Below are positions 46,417 to 55,284 of a stretch of DNA of 55,466 nt, in pieces. The position numbers were made by a program, and so were the translations under genes. Positions within the stretch are counted from its first letter, which is position 1. Every line of letters begins with the position of its first letter. A model generated the notes under the pieces. The model saw only the letters and a program-made list of their open reading frames with translations. It ran no database searches and was not told where the DNA came from. The stretch comes from an uncultured Verrucomicrobiota bacterium. Lineage in GTDB: Bacteria; Verrucomicrobiota; Kiritimatiellia; CAIQIC01; Lenti-01. The stretch lies in the NCBI GenBank assembly GCA_938003985.1, contig CALKWZ010000091.1, positions 1-55,466 of the forward strand, written 5' to 3'.

Positions 46417-48645
46417 CTAGAAAACCGTCCCGATCGAAACGAAAAAGCCGAGATCCTCGCCTTCCGCCAGCCCGACGCCCAACAGCAGCGGCCCGAACAG
46501 GGTGTCCGCCCCCACCCCCGTGGCGCAGAAGCCTATTAGGTCGCTGAACGCCATGTCGTCCGCGTCCTGCCAGACGTTGCCGGCACCGACCCGCGCGATG
46601 TAGTAGGCCCCGTCGCCCATCGTGGGCGCAAGATTGCCCAGCCGGAACCGGTAGCTCATCCCGCCCAGCCCGTAATAGGGGCCCCGCAGCTGGCCCGGAG
46701 CCAATCCCGGCATCGAACCGAAGCCGCCCAGCGCAAACTGGTCGTAAAGCGGAACTTCGCTGTTGAAACTGTGGCCCAAGCCGCCATCCAGGGACAACGT
46801 GTGCCGGCCGAAGCTTTTCACGAATCGCACGTCGCCCCACATTTTCTCGTAGGTATCGTCGCTGCCCAGACGTTCGTCGGCGAAAAACCCGTTTATCCGC
46901 ACGAAAAACCCCTTGGTGGGGAACACCGCATCGTCCAGCCGGTCCAGCGTGAACCGCATCGTCCAGGCCGCCAGCGCATGGTCGCCGGATGCCAGATCCT
47001 CCCCGCCCGTCTTCCGGTTTAGCACGACGTTCCCGAAATACACCCCGCCCCGCAGTTCGCCCCAATCAGAGAATTGCGAGCCGACGTCGAGGCTTCCGCC
47101 GGCCTGTTCCTTTTCGTATTCCGCCACCCGGATGCCGTTGGTATGCAGGCTATGCAAATCGGAATGAAAGCTGGCCGCCGGCGCGACAAACAACGTGCCG
47201 CCGTAGGTCAGCGGCTGGTACCATTCCGCCGCCGCCCGCTGGTCCGTCCCGGCCTCCAGGTCCAGTTGCAGTTCGCCGCCCAGCGCGTTCAAATGCCGCC
47301 GGGAATAGTTCAGCAACATCGACCAGACCGCATGATGATCGCCGTCGGACTCCATCCGCAGCCCGAAGCGCAGGTAGCCCGGCCCCCAGTATTTCTCCTG
47401 CGCCCGCAGGGCCAGCCGATAGCCGCCCGGTTCCGGCGCCAGGGCGTAGGTGACGTTCTGGAAATCCCCCAGCCCGTACACCCGGGCAACGTCCTTTTCG
47501 ATGGATTTGAATTCCATCGGGGCATTCGTGCGGGAGCGCACCTGCGCCAGGATCACCTCGTCCGACACCCGCCGGTTGCCTTTCACGTCCACGCCCTTCA
47601 GCACCAGCGGATGCTCGTTGTTCTTACGCTGCCGGGCCAGGAAGCCCTTGTACTCCGCCTCCTCGACCGCATACCGCGCCAATTCGTTTGAAACCGCGGC
47701 CACGGCGGCCTCGCCGGTCGGAATGATTTCCGCCGCGCGCGCGAAGTCCGACGCGCTGAACGGCGAAGTGTCCGGCGCCACCAGCACGTCCGCCATCTTG
47801 CCCATCCGGTCCTGGTCCGGCCGGCGCATGATGTCGTACGTGCGGGACAGGATCTCCCCCAGCGATTCGTATTTCTTGTCCGCCCCTTTCTCGGCGGCCA
47901 ATTTGCCCACGTCCACCGCGATGACGACGTCCACGCCCATCGCGCGCGCCACGTCCACCGGCAGGTTGTCCACGATGCCGCCGTCGATCAGCAGCCGCCC
48001 GTCGATGGCCACGGGAGTGAACGCCCCCGGCACCGCCATGCTCGCGCGCATCGCCGTCGCCAGGTTGCCGTTCGTCAGCACCACCAGGGTTCCGGTCTTG
48101 ATGTCCGTCGCCGTGGCCCGGTACGGGACGTTCAGCCGGCTGAAATCGGAGATGCCGGCGGCGTTCGCCGTCATGCTCTGCATCACGTTGTTGAACTTCT
48201 GTCCCGAAGCCAGCCCGTGCGGATAAACCAAGCCGCTGCCCCGCAGTCCCAGTTCGATGTCCATCAGGTAGCGGGCATCGTCGCGCTTCCGGCGATACAG
48301 CATGTCTTCCCGCGCCGTCTTGTCCTTCATCACGTCCCACCAGTTCATTCCGGCCAGCGACCGCTCCATCTCGTCCGGCGACATCCCCGACGCGTACATG
48401 CCGCCCACGATGGCGCCCATGCTCGTGCCGGCGATGCAATCGACCGGAATGCGCATCCGCTCCAAGGCCCGGATCACGCCCACGTGCGCGATGCCCAGCG
48501 CCCCGCCGCCCCCCAGCGCCAACCCGATCTTCGGGCGGGACGCCGCGGGCGCGGTTTCGGGTTCCGCTTGATTGGCGGCCGGGGCCGGCAGCGCGGCCAC
48601 CGCGATCGCCGCCCAAAACAAACCAAGCCTCTGCATCCTCGTCAT
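46417..48645 (-). CDS. Patatin-POTRA-barrel protein (type Vd secretion, PlpD-like)
   Basis: 742 aa. Signal peptide, then a patatin phospholipase domain: GLALGGGGALGIAHVGVIRAL (oxyanion), the nucleophile GTSMGAIVGG and the Asp in DGGIVDNLPVDVARAMG. A POTRA-like unit follows at about 345-415 (LVLKGVDVKGNRRVSDEVIL), then a 16-strand-like outer-membrane barrel ending in Phe (FFVSIGTVF). This is the order of PlpD and other type Vd autotransporters, in which a lipase is carried to the surface by its own barrel. AAGGAG precedes ATG 48645. Substrate phospholipid and release are not known here. Confidence 0.9.
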   Translation of the reverse strand: MTRMQRLGLFWAAIAVAALPAPAANQAEPETAPAASRPKIGLALGGGGALGIAHVGVIRALERMRIPVDCIAGTSMGAIVGGMYASGMSPDEMERSLAGMNWWDVMKDKTAREDMLYRRKRDDARYLMDIELGLRGSGLVYPHGLASGQKFNNVMQSMTANAAGISDFSRLNVPYRATATDIKTGTLVVLTNGNLATAMRASMAVPGAFTPVAIDGRLLIDGGIVDNLPVDVARAMGVDVVIAVDVGKLAAEKGADKKYESLGEILSRTYDIMRRPDQDRMGKMADVLVAPDTSPFSASDFARAAEIIPTGEAAVAAVSNELARYAVEEAEYKGFLARQRKNNEHPLVLKGVDVKGNRRVSDEVILAQVRSRTNAPMEFKSIEKDVARVYGLGDFQNVTYALAPEPGGYRLALRAQEKYWGPGYLRFGLRMESDGDHHAVWSMLLNYSRRHLNALGGELQLDLEAGTDQRAAAEWYQPLTYGGTLFVAPAASFHSDLHSLHTNGIRVAEYEKEQAGGSLDVGSQFSDWGELRGGVYFGNVVLNRKTGGEDLASGDHALAAWTMRFTLDRLDDAVFPTKGFFVRINGFFADERLGSDDTYEKMWGDVRFVKSFGRHTLSLDGGLGHSFNSEVPLYDQFALGGFGSMPGLAPGQLRGPYYGLGGMSYRFRLGNLAPTMGDGAYYIARVGAGNVWQDADDMAFSDLIGFCATGVGADTLFGPLLLGVGLAEGEDLGFFVSIGTVF

Positions 48646-48674
48646 TCGGATTTTCTCCTTGGATGTCTCTGATT

Positions 48675-50240
48675 CTATTCGTAGGCATGGCCCCAGAACA
48701 GCAGATCGAGGCCCAGCCGCATCACGAACGCCGTGTCATAATCGTCGTCGGACCGCCATTCCAGTCCGGGATCGATCTCCCAGTAGATCCATTTCCGATA
48801 GAGTGCCCCCCGGAATCCCAGCATCGTCCGGTAGTTCTTCGCTTCGCTATCCCGCCCCGTCACGCTGACCTTCATCCCCTGCGCCGCCGCCGTGTCGTCC
48901 CAGCCGATGAACCGCCCCCGCCGCCGCTCGTCCAGCAGTCGCCGCACCCGCATGAATTTCACGCTCGCGCCCCATTCGAAGTCCTCGTCTTTCGTCGTCC
49001 ACTTGACGGAGGCGTCCGGAATGATCACGCCGGGCAATTCCCGCCCCACCCAACACGTGCCGAACAGCGACGATCGGAATCCGAATTTTTCATCGGTCTC
49101 GTAGAAAACCCGCTGTTCCGGCTGGACGTTCCACCGGCCCCAGCGCCAGTCGTCCCGCCAGGTCGCGCGCACGAAGGCTTCCGGGAGCCATTTGGCCCGC
49201 ACGCCGGCATCGAGCGAGACGTTCAGCTTGTCGAAAAACTTTCGTGCGCCGACGTCGATGCCGTCGTCGTCGTCGTCGACCGCGGCGGCCTGCGGCAGCG
49301 CATTGTTTTTCGAGCTTTCCACGAAGACCCGCAGCCGCTGCTCGATGTTCGGCAGCTCGATGTCCATGTCCAGTTCCGGCGCCAGATTCAGCTCGACGTC
49401 TTCTCCCTGGCGCAGTTCGGCGTACAGCCTGAGCCGGAATTGCGTCTGGGGCACCGCGATCGGCGCCCCGGGATCCTGCGCAAAATAGGCGTCGGTGAAC
49501 CGCACCGGTTCCGACACGCGCCGCTGCACGTTCGTATGCAGGTAGTCCAACCGCGCCGACAGGCCCGCAAAGTGCGCCGGCTTCGCATCCACCTCAAAGG
49601 GTCCCGGCGGCGGGAGGTACACCACCCCGCTGGAAGTCGCCGGCGGCACCTTGGCCACCCCCGGAAAATCGTCCTCCATCGGATCCAGCCCGATCCAGCC
49701 ACCCAGGAAATCGCCGATTTCCACCGCATCCACCCCCGCTTCGCCCCCCACCAGCAGCAGGTGCAGCCCGACGTCGATCTCCGCCGCCCCGTACCGCGGC
49801 CCGTGCGGCGTGTCATCCGTGGCATCCACCCCCGCCATCACGATGCCGCGCAGCGATTCCAGCCCCACCGGCGACCGCAGCACGTGCGGATGCCGCGGTC
49901 CCGGCAGTCCGGCATAGACCGACCAGTAGCCCCCGCCGTAGAACGCTCCGAAATCCGTCATGCGGAAGTTGGCGGCCAGTCCCGGGCCGACCCGCACCCG
50001 CAGCCGGAAAACGTCCAGCAGGTCCAGCGCCCGGTTTGGCACGTACCACAGGATGCGATCGCCCAACGTGGGCAACTCGCGCTCGATGGCGACCAACGGG
50101 GATGCGGCGGAAGCCGGCGGCGCCGGGTCCGACGCGCGGACGCACGGCGGTCCGCCAACCGCGATCAGAAGGAAGAGAACCCGCCCCGCCCCGACGCATG
50201 CGCCGGTTGTCCTGCCCTTGCCTGCCGTTGCCTTGCTCAT
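48675..50240 (-). CDS. Predicted outer-membrane beta-barrel protein, unknown
   Basis: 521 aa. A signal-like N-terminus (VLFLLIAVGGPPCVRA) is followed by alternating short strands with aromatic ends throughout (GLHLLLVGGEAGV; FRLRLYAELRQGEDVELNL; AFVRATWRDDWRWGRW; YETDEKFGFRSSLFG) and an end LGLDLLFWGHAYE. The layout fits an outer-membrane barrel but I know no family. It lies 29 bases before the PlpD-like gene on the same strand, so the two may be coexpressed. Confidence 0.6.
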   Translation of the reverse strand: MSKATAGKGRTTGACVGAGRVLFLLIAVGGPPCVRASDPAPPASAASPLVAIERELPTLGDRILWYVPNRALDLLDVFRLRVRVGPGLAANFRMTDFGAFYGGGYWSVYAGLPGPRHPHVLRSPVGLESLRGIVMAGVDATDDTPHGPRYGAAEIDVGLHLLLVGGEAGVDAVEIGDFLGGWIGLDPMEDDFPGVAKVPPATSSGVVYLPPPGPFEVDAKPAHFAGLSARLDYLHTNVQRRVSEPVRFTDAYFAQDPGAPIAVPQTQFRLRLYAELRQGEDVELNLAPELDMDIELPNIEQRLRVFVESSKNNALPQAAAVDDDDDGIDVGARKFFDKLNVSLDAGVRAKWLPEAFVRATWRDDWRWGRWNVQPEQRVFYETDEKFGFRSSLFGTCWVGRELPGVIIPDASVKWTTKDEDFEWGASVKFMRVRRLLDERRRGRFIGWDDTAAAQGMKVSVTGRDSEAKNYRTMLGFRGALYRKWIYWEIDPGLEWRSDDDYDTAFVMRLGLDLLFWGHAYE

Positions 50241-50275
50241 CTCCGGCCTGTTCTCCCGGCATCTAGATCGGTTCG

Positions 50276-51049
50276 TCAGGGCGCGGACTCCATGGTCGCC
50301 CGCATGGTTTCCAGCGGTTGCTGCGAAACCTGGATCAGATCGCTAAACGGCCGGTCCAGCGCCGAGATCAGCGCCAGCACCAGCGAGAACGATATGGCCA
50401 GGATCGGCATGGACCACGAGCGCTTCGAAGCCGCGATGCCCGTCTGGTAGCCCACCGAAACCATGCCCAGCACCACCAGGATCCCCAGCGTCTTCCAGAT
50501 GCCGCCCGGGATCTTCGCCCCGCCGACGGCCACCCGCAAAGCGTGCAAAGCGGCCAGTTCGTTCAGCGACTCGACATAGAGCGCCGCAACGTCCGAATTC
50601 ATGTCCAGGCGAGCGTTCGCCACGGCCATGTCCCACAGCCGCCCCTGCAGGACTTCCGCTTCAGCAACAGCCTTCTGGATCCGCGCCAGATTGCCCGAAT
50701 GGACCGTCGCGACGCGTTCGTCCACGTATTTTCGCAACAGGCCCTTGGCCTCCGCCCGGTCCGCCTCGGGCAGGAAGTCGGCCCGGAAGTACGCCGTGCG
50801 GATCGCGTTGGCCTCTTCCCGCACAAGGGTCCGGCGCGCGTCGTACCGCTCGGCCACGAGCCCGAACGTGAACGCCAGCATGAACGCCAGCAGCCCCAGG
50901 ATCGACCCCGCGATCGCCCCCACGGGCGATTCCTTCTCGTCTTCCGAACGGCGGTGGATCGCATGCCCCAGCCGATAGCCGGCCTCGATCGATACGAGCA
51001 CCGCAACGAACGACACGGTGAAAAACGTCCAAACCGGGATTTGTTCCAT
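50276..51049 (-). CDS. DUF4239 (bestrophin-like) membrane protein
   Basis: 257 aa. Two N-terminal hydrophobic segments (WTFFTVSFVAVLVSIEAGYRLG; GAIAGSILGLLAFMLAFTFGLVAERYDARR) and two near the end (LGILVVLGMVSVGYQTG; ILAISFSLVLALISALDRPF). The FGLVAERYDARRTLVREEANAIRTAYFRADFL stretch is the DUF4239 signature. Function unknown; distant likeness to bestrophin channels is reported for the family. Confidence 0.8.
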   Translation of the reverse strand: MEQIPVWTFFTVSFVAVLVSIEAGYRLGHAIHRRSEDEKESPVGAIAGSILGLLAFMLAFTFGLVAERYDARRTLVREEANAIRTAYFRADFLPEADRAEAKGLLRKYVDERVATVHSGNLARIQKAVAEAEVLQGRLWDMAVANARLDMNSDVAALYVESLNELAALHALRVAVGGAKIPGGIWKTLGILVVLGMVSVGYQTGIAASKRSWSMPILAISFSLVLALISALDRPFSDLIQVSQQPLETMRATMESAP

Positions 51050-51110
51050 GATTTTACCTATTGGGCACTCCAGTCACCGAAACATCCGATTGTCCATCTC
51101 TTTCGGAACG

Positions 51111-51518
51111 CTAGCCGGGCTTGAACAAAGCCGCGGCGTCGGCGATCGCCTGGGCCCAGCCGGGCGGAGAAATCCGCGCCCCCTGGACGGCCTGGTAGAT
51201 CTTGGAAAACTCGCAGTCGTCGAGCCAGATGCCGCCGCAGGTCGGGCACACGTCAATTTCCACGGTCTTTTCGTCGGAAAACCACTTGCGCTCGAGGATT
51301 TGCCCCTCGCAGCGCGGACAGGGCCGCGGCTCGGTCAGCGCCACCGGGTTGCGTTTGAGCGCCCAGATCGTGTGCAGGCTGGTCGCCGCCAAGGCGCTTA
51401 CGCGGCCCAGTTCGCCCTGGTCGAACCAGATGCCGCCGCAGCCGCCCAGACAGACGTCCAGTTCCATGTTGCCGGCGTTCCTCTTTCTCAATTCACCCTT
51501 GCAGGCAGGACATTTCAT
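51111..51518 (-). CDS. Double TFIIB-type zinc-ribbon protein
   Basis: 135 aa. Two zinc-ribbon modules, CPACKGEL ... DVCLGGCGGIWFDQGEL at the start and CPRCEGQI ... DVCPTCGGIWLDDCEF from about residue 67. The GGIWxD repeats are typical of the zf-TFIIB family of small bacterial proteins. Role unknown. It lies 21 bases after the beta-CASP nuclease gene on the same strand, which might suggest RNA or protein-complex work, but that is a guess. Confidence 0.85.
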   Translation of the reverse strand: MKCPACKGELRKRNAGNMELDVCLGGCGGIWFDQGELGRVSALAATSLHTIWALKRNPVALTEPRPCPRCEGQILERKWFSDEKTVEIDVCPTCGGIWLDDCEFSKIYQAVQGARISPPGWAQAIADAAALFKPG

Positions 51519-51539
51519 GGGGGGATCCTTTCGGTTTTT

Positions 51540-52931
51540 CTACAATTCGATGCTTTCGCCCATCTGCGGCAGGCGCGCGGCGAGTCCGAAGCGCTGGCGC
51601 ACGGCCTGTTCGAAGCCGAGGCGCGCCTTCTCTTCGCCGTGGGTGACGACCACCTGCGGCCGGGCGGGGGCCAGGGCTTCGAGCCACGCCAGGAGGTCGG
51701 CCTGTCCGGCGTGAGCGCTGAAGCCGCCCATCGTGTGGATGTTGGCCCTCACCGCGATGGGCTCGCCGAAGATCTTGACCTTGTCCGCGCCGTCCACCAG
51801 CATCCGTCCGAGCGTGCCGGCGGCCTGGTAGCCGACGATCAAGACGTGCGTCTCCGGCTTCCACAGGTTGGCCTTGAAGTGGTGCAGGATGCGGCCCGCG
51901 TTGCACATCCCCGCCCCGGCCATGACCAGGCAGGGGCCCTCCACCGCATTGATCCGCTTCGAGTCGTCGGCGCTGACGCAGAGCTTCATCGTCCTGAGGT
52001 CTTCGCGCAGCGGCTTCTCCTCGATGAACTTCAAGGCTTCGTCGTCGAACAACTCGCGGTGCTTGGAGTAGATTTCCGTGGCCTCGATCGCCATCGGACT
52101 GTCGAGGAAGATCGGAAACGGACGGGCCTTGCCCTTCCGAAACATCCAGCCCAGCAGTCCGGCGATGAGCTGCGCCCGGCCGACCGCGAACGTGGGCACC
52201 AGCATCTTGCCGCCGGAGGCGATCGCGGCGGTCACGCTCTGCACGAACTCATCGACGGTCTGGGCGAAGGGCCGGTGATCGCGGGCGCCGTAAGTGGACT
52301 CGATGAACACCATGTCCGCGTGGTGGAACGGCTCGTAGGTCTTGAGGATCGGCGCGCTCTTGGGTCCGAGATCCCCGGAAAAGACCACGCTCTTCGGGCG
52401 GCCATCCTCCTCGACGATGAGCTTGATGGAAGCGGACCCGAGCATGTGGCCGGCCTCGGCCCAGATGGCCCGGACGCCGGGGGCGACAGCGACTTCCTGC
52501 TGGTAGGGCACGGGGCGCATCATGTTGATCGCGTCCTCGGCATCCTCGGGGTTGTAGAGCGGCTCCACGGGCGGCTCGCCGGCCCGCGCCAGCTTCAGGT
52601 TCTTCCGCGCCGCGTCGGCGGCCAGGATGCGGGCCGAATCGCGCAGGATGAGGGCCGTCATCTCGATCGTCGCGGCGGTGGCATAGACGGGCACGCGGTG
52701 GCCGCGCTTCGCCAGCAGCGGCAGGCGCCCCGTGTGATCCAAATGCCCGTGGGTGATCAGCACCGCGTCCAGTTTCCGCCGGGCCTCCTTGGGCGGCTTG
52801 TTCAGCGCCTCCGCCTTCCGGCTGCCCTGGAACTGGCCGCAGTCGATCAGTACGGCGGCCTTCTGGGTTTCAACGTAATAGGCGGAACCGGTGACTTCTC
52901 CGCTGGCGGCGCCGACGACGGTGATTTTCAT
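51540..52931 (-). CDS. Metallo-beta-lactamase/beta-CASP RNase
   Basis: 463 aa. It starts MKITVVGAASGEVTGSAYYV. Zinc ligands: THGHLDHTGRLP (HxHxDH), WAEAGHMLGSASI, FSGDLGPKSAP. beta-CASP motifs: ESTYGARDH, VPTFAVGRAQ, GAGMCNAGRILHH and TMGGFSAHAGQADLL, and VVTHGEEKAR. This is the CPSF73/YSH1-like bacterial branch that processes RNA ends. In bacteria its true targets are mostly unknown. It is 40 bases after the Usp gene on the same strand. Confidence 0.93.
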   Translation of the reverse strand: MKITVVGAASGEVTGSAYYVETQKAAVLIDCGQFQGSRKAEALNKPPKEARRKLDAVLITHGHLDHTGRLPLLAKRGHRVPVYATAATIEMTALILRDSARILAADAARKNLKLARAGEPPVEPLYNPEDAEDAINMMRPVPYQQEVAVAPGVRAIWAEAGHMLGSASIKLIVEEDGRPKSVVFSGDLGPKSAPILKTYEPFHHADMVFIESTYGARDHRPFAQTVDEFVQSVTAAIASGGKMLVPTFAVGRAQLIAGLLGWMFRKGKARPFPIFLDSPMAIEATEIYSKHRELFDDEALKFIEEKPLREDLRTMKLCVSADDSKRINAVEGPCLVMAGAGMCNAGRILHHFKANLWKPETHVLIVGYQAAGTLGRMLVDGADKVKIFGEPIAVRANIHTMGGFSAHAGQADLLAWLEALAPARPQVVVTHGEEKARLGFEQAVRQRFGLAARLPQMGESIEL

Positions 52932-52971
52932 GGGGCTCCTTTTTTACAACCGTTTACAAAGCGTCAAAAAC

Positions 52972-53868
52972 TTATCCCAGCATGGACCCGGCCGGCAGAT
53001 TGGCCACCGGACACGGCGCCTGCCGCAGCACCAGTTCCGACGTGGTGCCGCGCAAGGCGTCCAGGAAACCGTCGGGACCATCCGTGGTCATGAGGATCAG
53101 GTCAGCCGCCGATTCGCCGGCGACCCGCAGGATGACTTCCGCGGGATTCCCGTCCTCCACAACCCGCTTCCACGTCCAGCCCGGGATTTCCGGCGTCTGG
53201 ACCGAAGGCATCTCCGCCGCCTTCCCCGCATGCAACAGCGTTATGGTTCCGGAGGAAAACCCCAGATTCCGGATCAGGCGGGCCGCGGCTTCGATGGCCG
53301 GCTGCGGCCGCGGCTTGGCCGCCACCGGAATTAGGATGCTTTTCAGCCGGACCGAGCCGTCCTGGACGGATACAAAACCTTTCACCCCGTGGGGCACGAA
53401 CAACGTCATCTGCCCGGCGGCACGGGCCAGCGGCTCGCCCACCGGCGTCTTTCCCAGCCACTCCATCCGGCCTTCGCGCCGGTGGATCGCCAGCACGATC
53501 AGGTCGGCGGGGTTTTTCGTGAGATAGGCCATGCAGGCCTTCACGGGATCGCGTCCCTTGGACAGCACCTTGCTGACCTGGATGCCCAGCACGTCGACCA
53601 CGGCCGTGCTCGGACTGTTCTTCGGCAGCAGACCCCAGCGTTCCAGCGTGTCCCGCACGCCGGGAAAATCCTGCCAGTCCGCATCCGAGGTCGAAGCGGC
53701 GTGCAGCACGCTCAATTTGGCTTTGGCGGCCAGGGCCATCTTCAACGCATGGGCGAAGGCAACCTGGCTGCCCTGGGAAAAGTCGGAGGGATGGAAAATG
53801 GATTCCACCTTGATATGATCCATGGGGTTGTCGGAGATCACGGTCGGGGTTCCTTTCGCGTCATTCAT
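52972..53868 (-). CDS. Tandem universal stress protein
   Basis: 298 aa with two Usp domains: about 20-155 (IFHPSDFSQGSQVAFAHALKMA ... ADLIVLAIHRREGRMEWLGKTPVGEPLARAA) and 165-295 (LKSILIPVAAKP ... ADLILMTTDGPDGFLDALRGTTSELVLRQAPCPVANLPAG). The second ends in the usual G-x-S/T-x-V-x-x-x-CPV pattern. Usp proteins bind ATP or related ligands and act in stress or starvation. The near neighbours are a nuclease and a VIT-like membrane protein. Confidence 0.88.
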   Translation of the reverse strand: MNDAKGTPTVISDNPMDHIKVESIFHPSDFSQGSQVAFAHALKMALAAKAKLSVLHAASTSDADWQDFPGVRDTLERWGLLPKNSPSTAVVDVLGIQVSKVLSKGRDPVKACMAYLTKNPADLIVLAIHRREGRMEWLGKTPVGEPLARAAGQMTLFVPHGVKGFVSVQDGSVRLKSILIPVAAKPRPQPAIEAAARLIRNLGFSSGTITLLHAGKAAEMPSVQTPEIPGWTWKRVVEDGNPAEVILRVAGESAADLILMTTDGPDGFLDALRGTTSELVLRQAPCPVANLPAGSMLG

Positions 53869-53890
53869 CCGTCGACGTTCAACACCATCT

Positions 53891-54565
53891 TCATCCGCCC
53901 AGCGCGATGGCCGCCGCCACGAGCACCACGCCGATCAGGGTCATGGCCAACCCGGCCAGCCAGCGGTTCACGCCCGTGTACCGCGCCCAGAAAAAGCCGC
54001 ACCAGAAGAGCAGGGCCAGCAGAATGGCGTTGGACGCGCGCATGGCCTGGTACTTGTCGTCCATGAACAGGAACGGAATCGCTCCCGGCAGCGCGGTCAG
54101 GATCACCAGCAACCCGGCGGCCAGACCGCCCATGAGGTCGTCCTTCCGGATGCGAGGCTTGTCCGGCTGCGCCCGGGCCGACAGGCGCCAGACTTCGCGG
54201 TAAGCCGCCTGCCGCTCCGCCGGCGTCAACAGGGAGGTCAAGGGACCATCCATCTCGCTTTCGATGGCCGCCAGGGCCACGGCCTCGTCGGTCGCGTCCT
54301 TCAGGGCCACCAGCATGCGGCTGCGGCGGCCGCGATCCAGCAGGCAGCCCATGACGTACATCACGCCATCGATGACGCCCCAGGCGACGTTGCAGCCCAG
54401 CGCGGCGATGAGCAGCCCCTGCACGGCTTCCGGCCCCTCCGCCTTGATCGTCAGCCCCGCCCCCAGCGTGAAGGTCAGCACCATGATCAGGCCGAACAGG
54501 ATTTCCCCGAAGATGCCGCCGGGGTCGAGATGCGTCGCGAAAAAACCTTTGGACCGGTCGCTCAT
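53891..54565 (-). CDS. VIT1/CCC1-like membrane protein
   Basis: 224 aa with five hydrophobic segments: GLIMVLTFTLGAG, LLIAALGCNVAWGVIDGVMYVMGCLLD, AAGLLVILTALPGAIPFLF, NAILLALLFWCGFFWA and LAMTLIGVVLVAAAIAL. The CNVAWGVIDGVMY segment and overall layout fit the VIT1/CCC1-like family linked to iron or manganese transport. Metal specificity is not predictable. It lies 9 bases after the DUF3313-like lipoprotein gene. Confidence 0.75.
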   Translation of the reverse strand: MSDRSKGFFATHLDPGGIFGEILFGLIMVLTFTLGAGLTIKAEGPEAVQGLLIAALGCNVAWGVIDGVMYVMGCLLDRGRRSRMLVALKDATDEAVALAAIESEMDGPLTSLLTPAERQAAYREVWRLSARAQPDKPRIRKDDLMGGLAAGLLVILTALPGAIPFLFMDDKYQAMRASNAILLALLFWCGFFWARYTGVNRWLAGLAMTLIGVVLVAAAIALGG

Positions 54566-54574
54566 GGGAAACCG

Positions 54575-55267
54575 CTAGGGTGCATCCGGTTTTGCGCGCG
54601 CGCGGAAATCCCGCAGGGTGCCGCGCATGCGCGCGCTCCAATAGTCGAACGCGTCGCGCGCGTCCTGCCACTTGCTCCACTTGTCAAACCGGCCCGTGAC
54701 TTTGGCGCCGACGCGTTCGTCCACCATCGCGGCCAGCCGTTCGCCGGTCTGGGCGTCGAGCGCCTCCACCTCGACGAGCACCGACCCGGCGGCCAGCGTT
54801 TTGCCCAGCGCCACGCGCTCCAGCGCGCTGATGGCCAGCCCGACCGGCACCACGGTGGACAGGGTGTCGGCGACCGGCTTGGCTCCCCGGGCATCGGTCA
54901 GGGCGATGCGCAGCCGGAGCGTGCGGGTTCCGGGCCGGTCCACGAGTTCGTAGTCCTGCCCGAGCTGCTCCCGAAGCGTGGCGTGGAAATAGTTCAGCAG
55001 GGATTGCCGGTCCGCGGGAGACAGCCGGTTCAGGCGGCTGCCTTGGCCGAGATAGCCCACGACCGGATCGATCAGGATCCGGTCGTAGGCGCGGACGTCC
55101 GCCGCCGGATTGAAGTAGACCAGCAGGGGCTCTGTCCCCTCCCCCGGGCGGAGTTGGGAATAGTCGCCGAGGAATCCCGACGGCTTCGCGCGGCGCGCCT
55201 GGTAGGTCGTGGAACACGACACACCCAGCGCCAGCAGCAGCACCAGTCCGATCCAGCGGAAACTCAT
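54575..55267 (-). CDS. DUF3313-like lipoprotein
   Basis: 230 aa from ATG 55267. Signal peptide with lipobox ALGVSC (Cys about residue 18). The body PSGFLGDYSQLRPG ... LLVYFNPAADVRAYDRILIDPVVGYL ... DYELVDRPGTRTLRLRIALTDARG ... VLVEVEALDAQTGERLAAMVDERVG matches the DUF3313 pattern. Often near RND or type VI-like envelope genes. It starts 17 bases after the stop of the RND pump gene, so the two should be cotranscribed. Confidence 0.85.
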   Translation of the reverse strand: MSFRWIGLVLLLALGVSCSTTYQARRAKPSGFLGDYSQLRPGEGTEPLLVYFNPAADVRAYDRILIDPVVGYLGQGSRLNRLSPADRQSLLNYFHATLREQLGQDYELVDRPGTRTLRLRIALTDARGAKPVADTLSTVVPVGLAISALERVALGKTLAAGSVLVEVEALDAQTGERLAAMVDERVGAKVTGRFDKWSKWQDARDAFDYWSARMRGTLRDFRARAKPDAP

Positions 55268-55284
55268 GGTTGCGTTCCTCGGGT

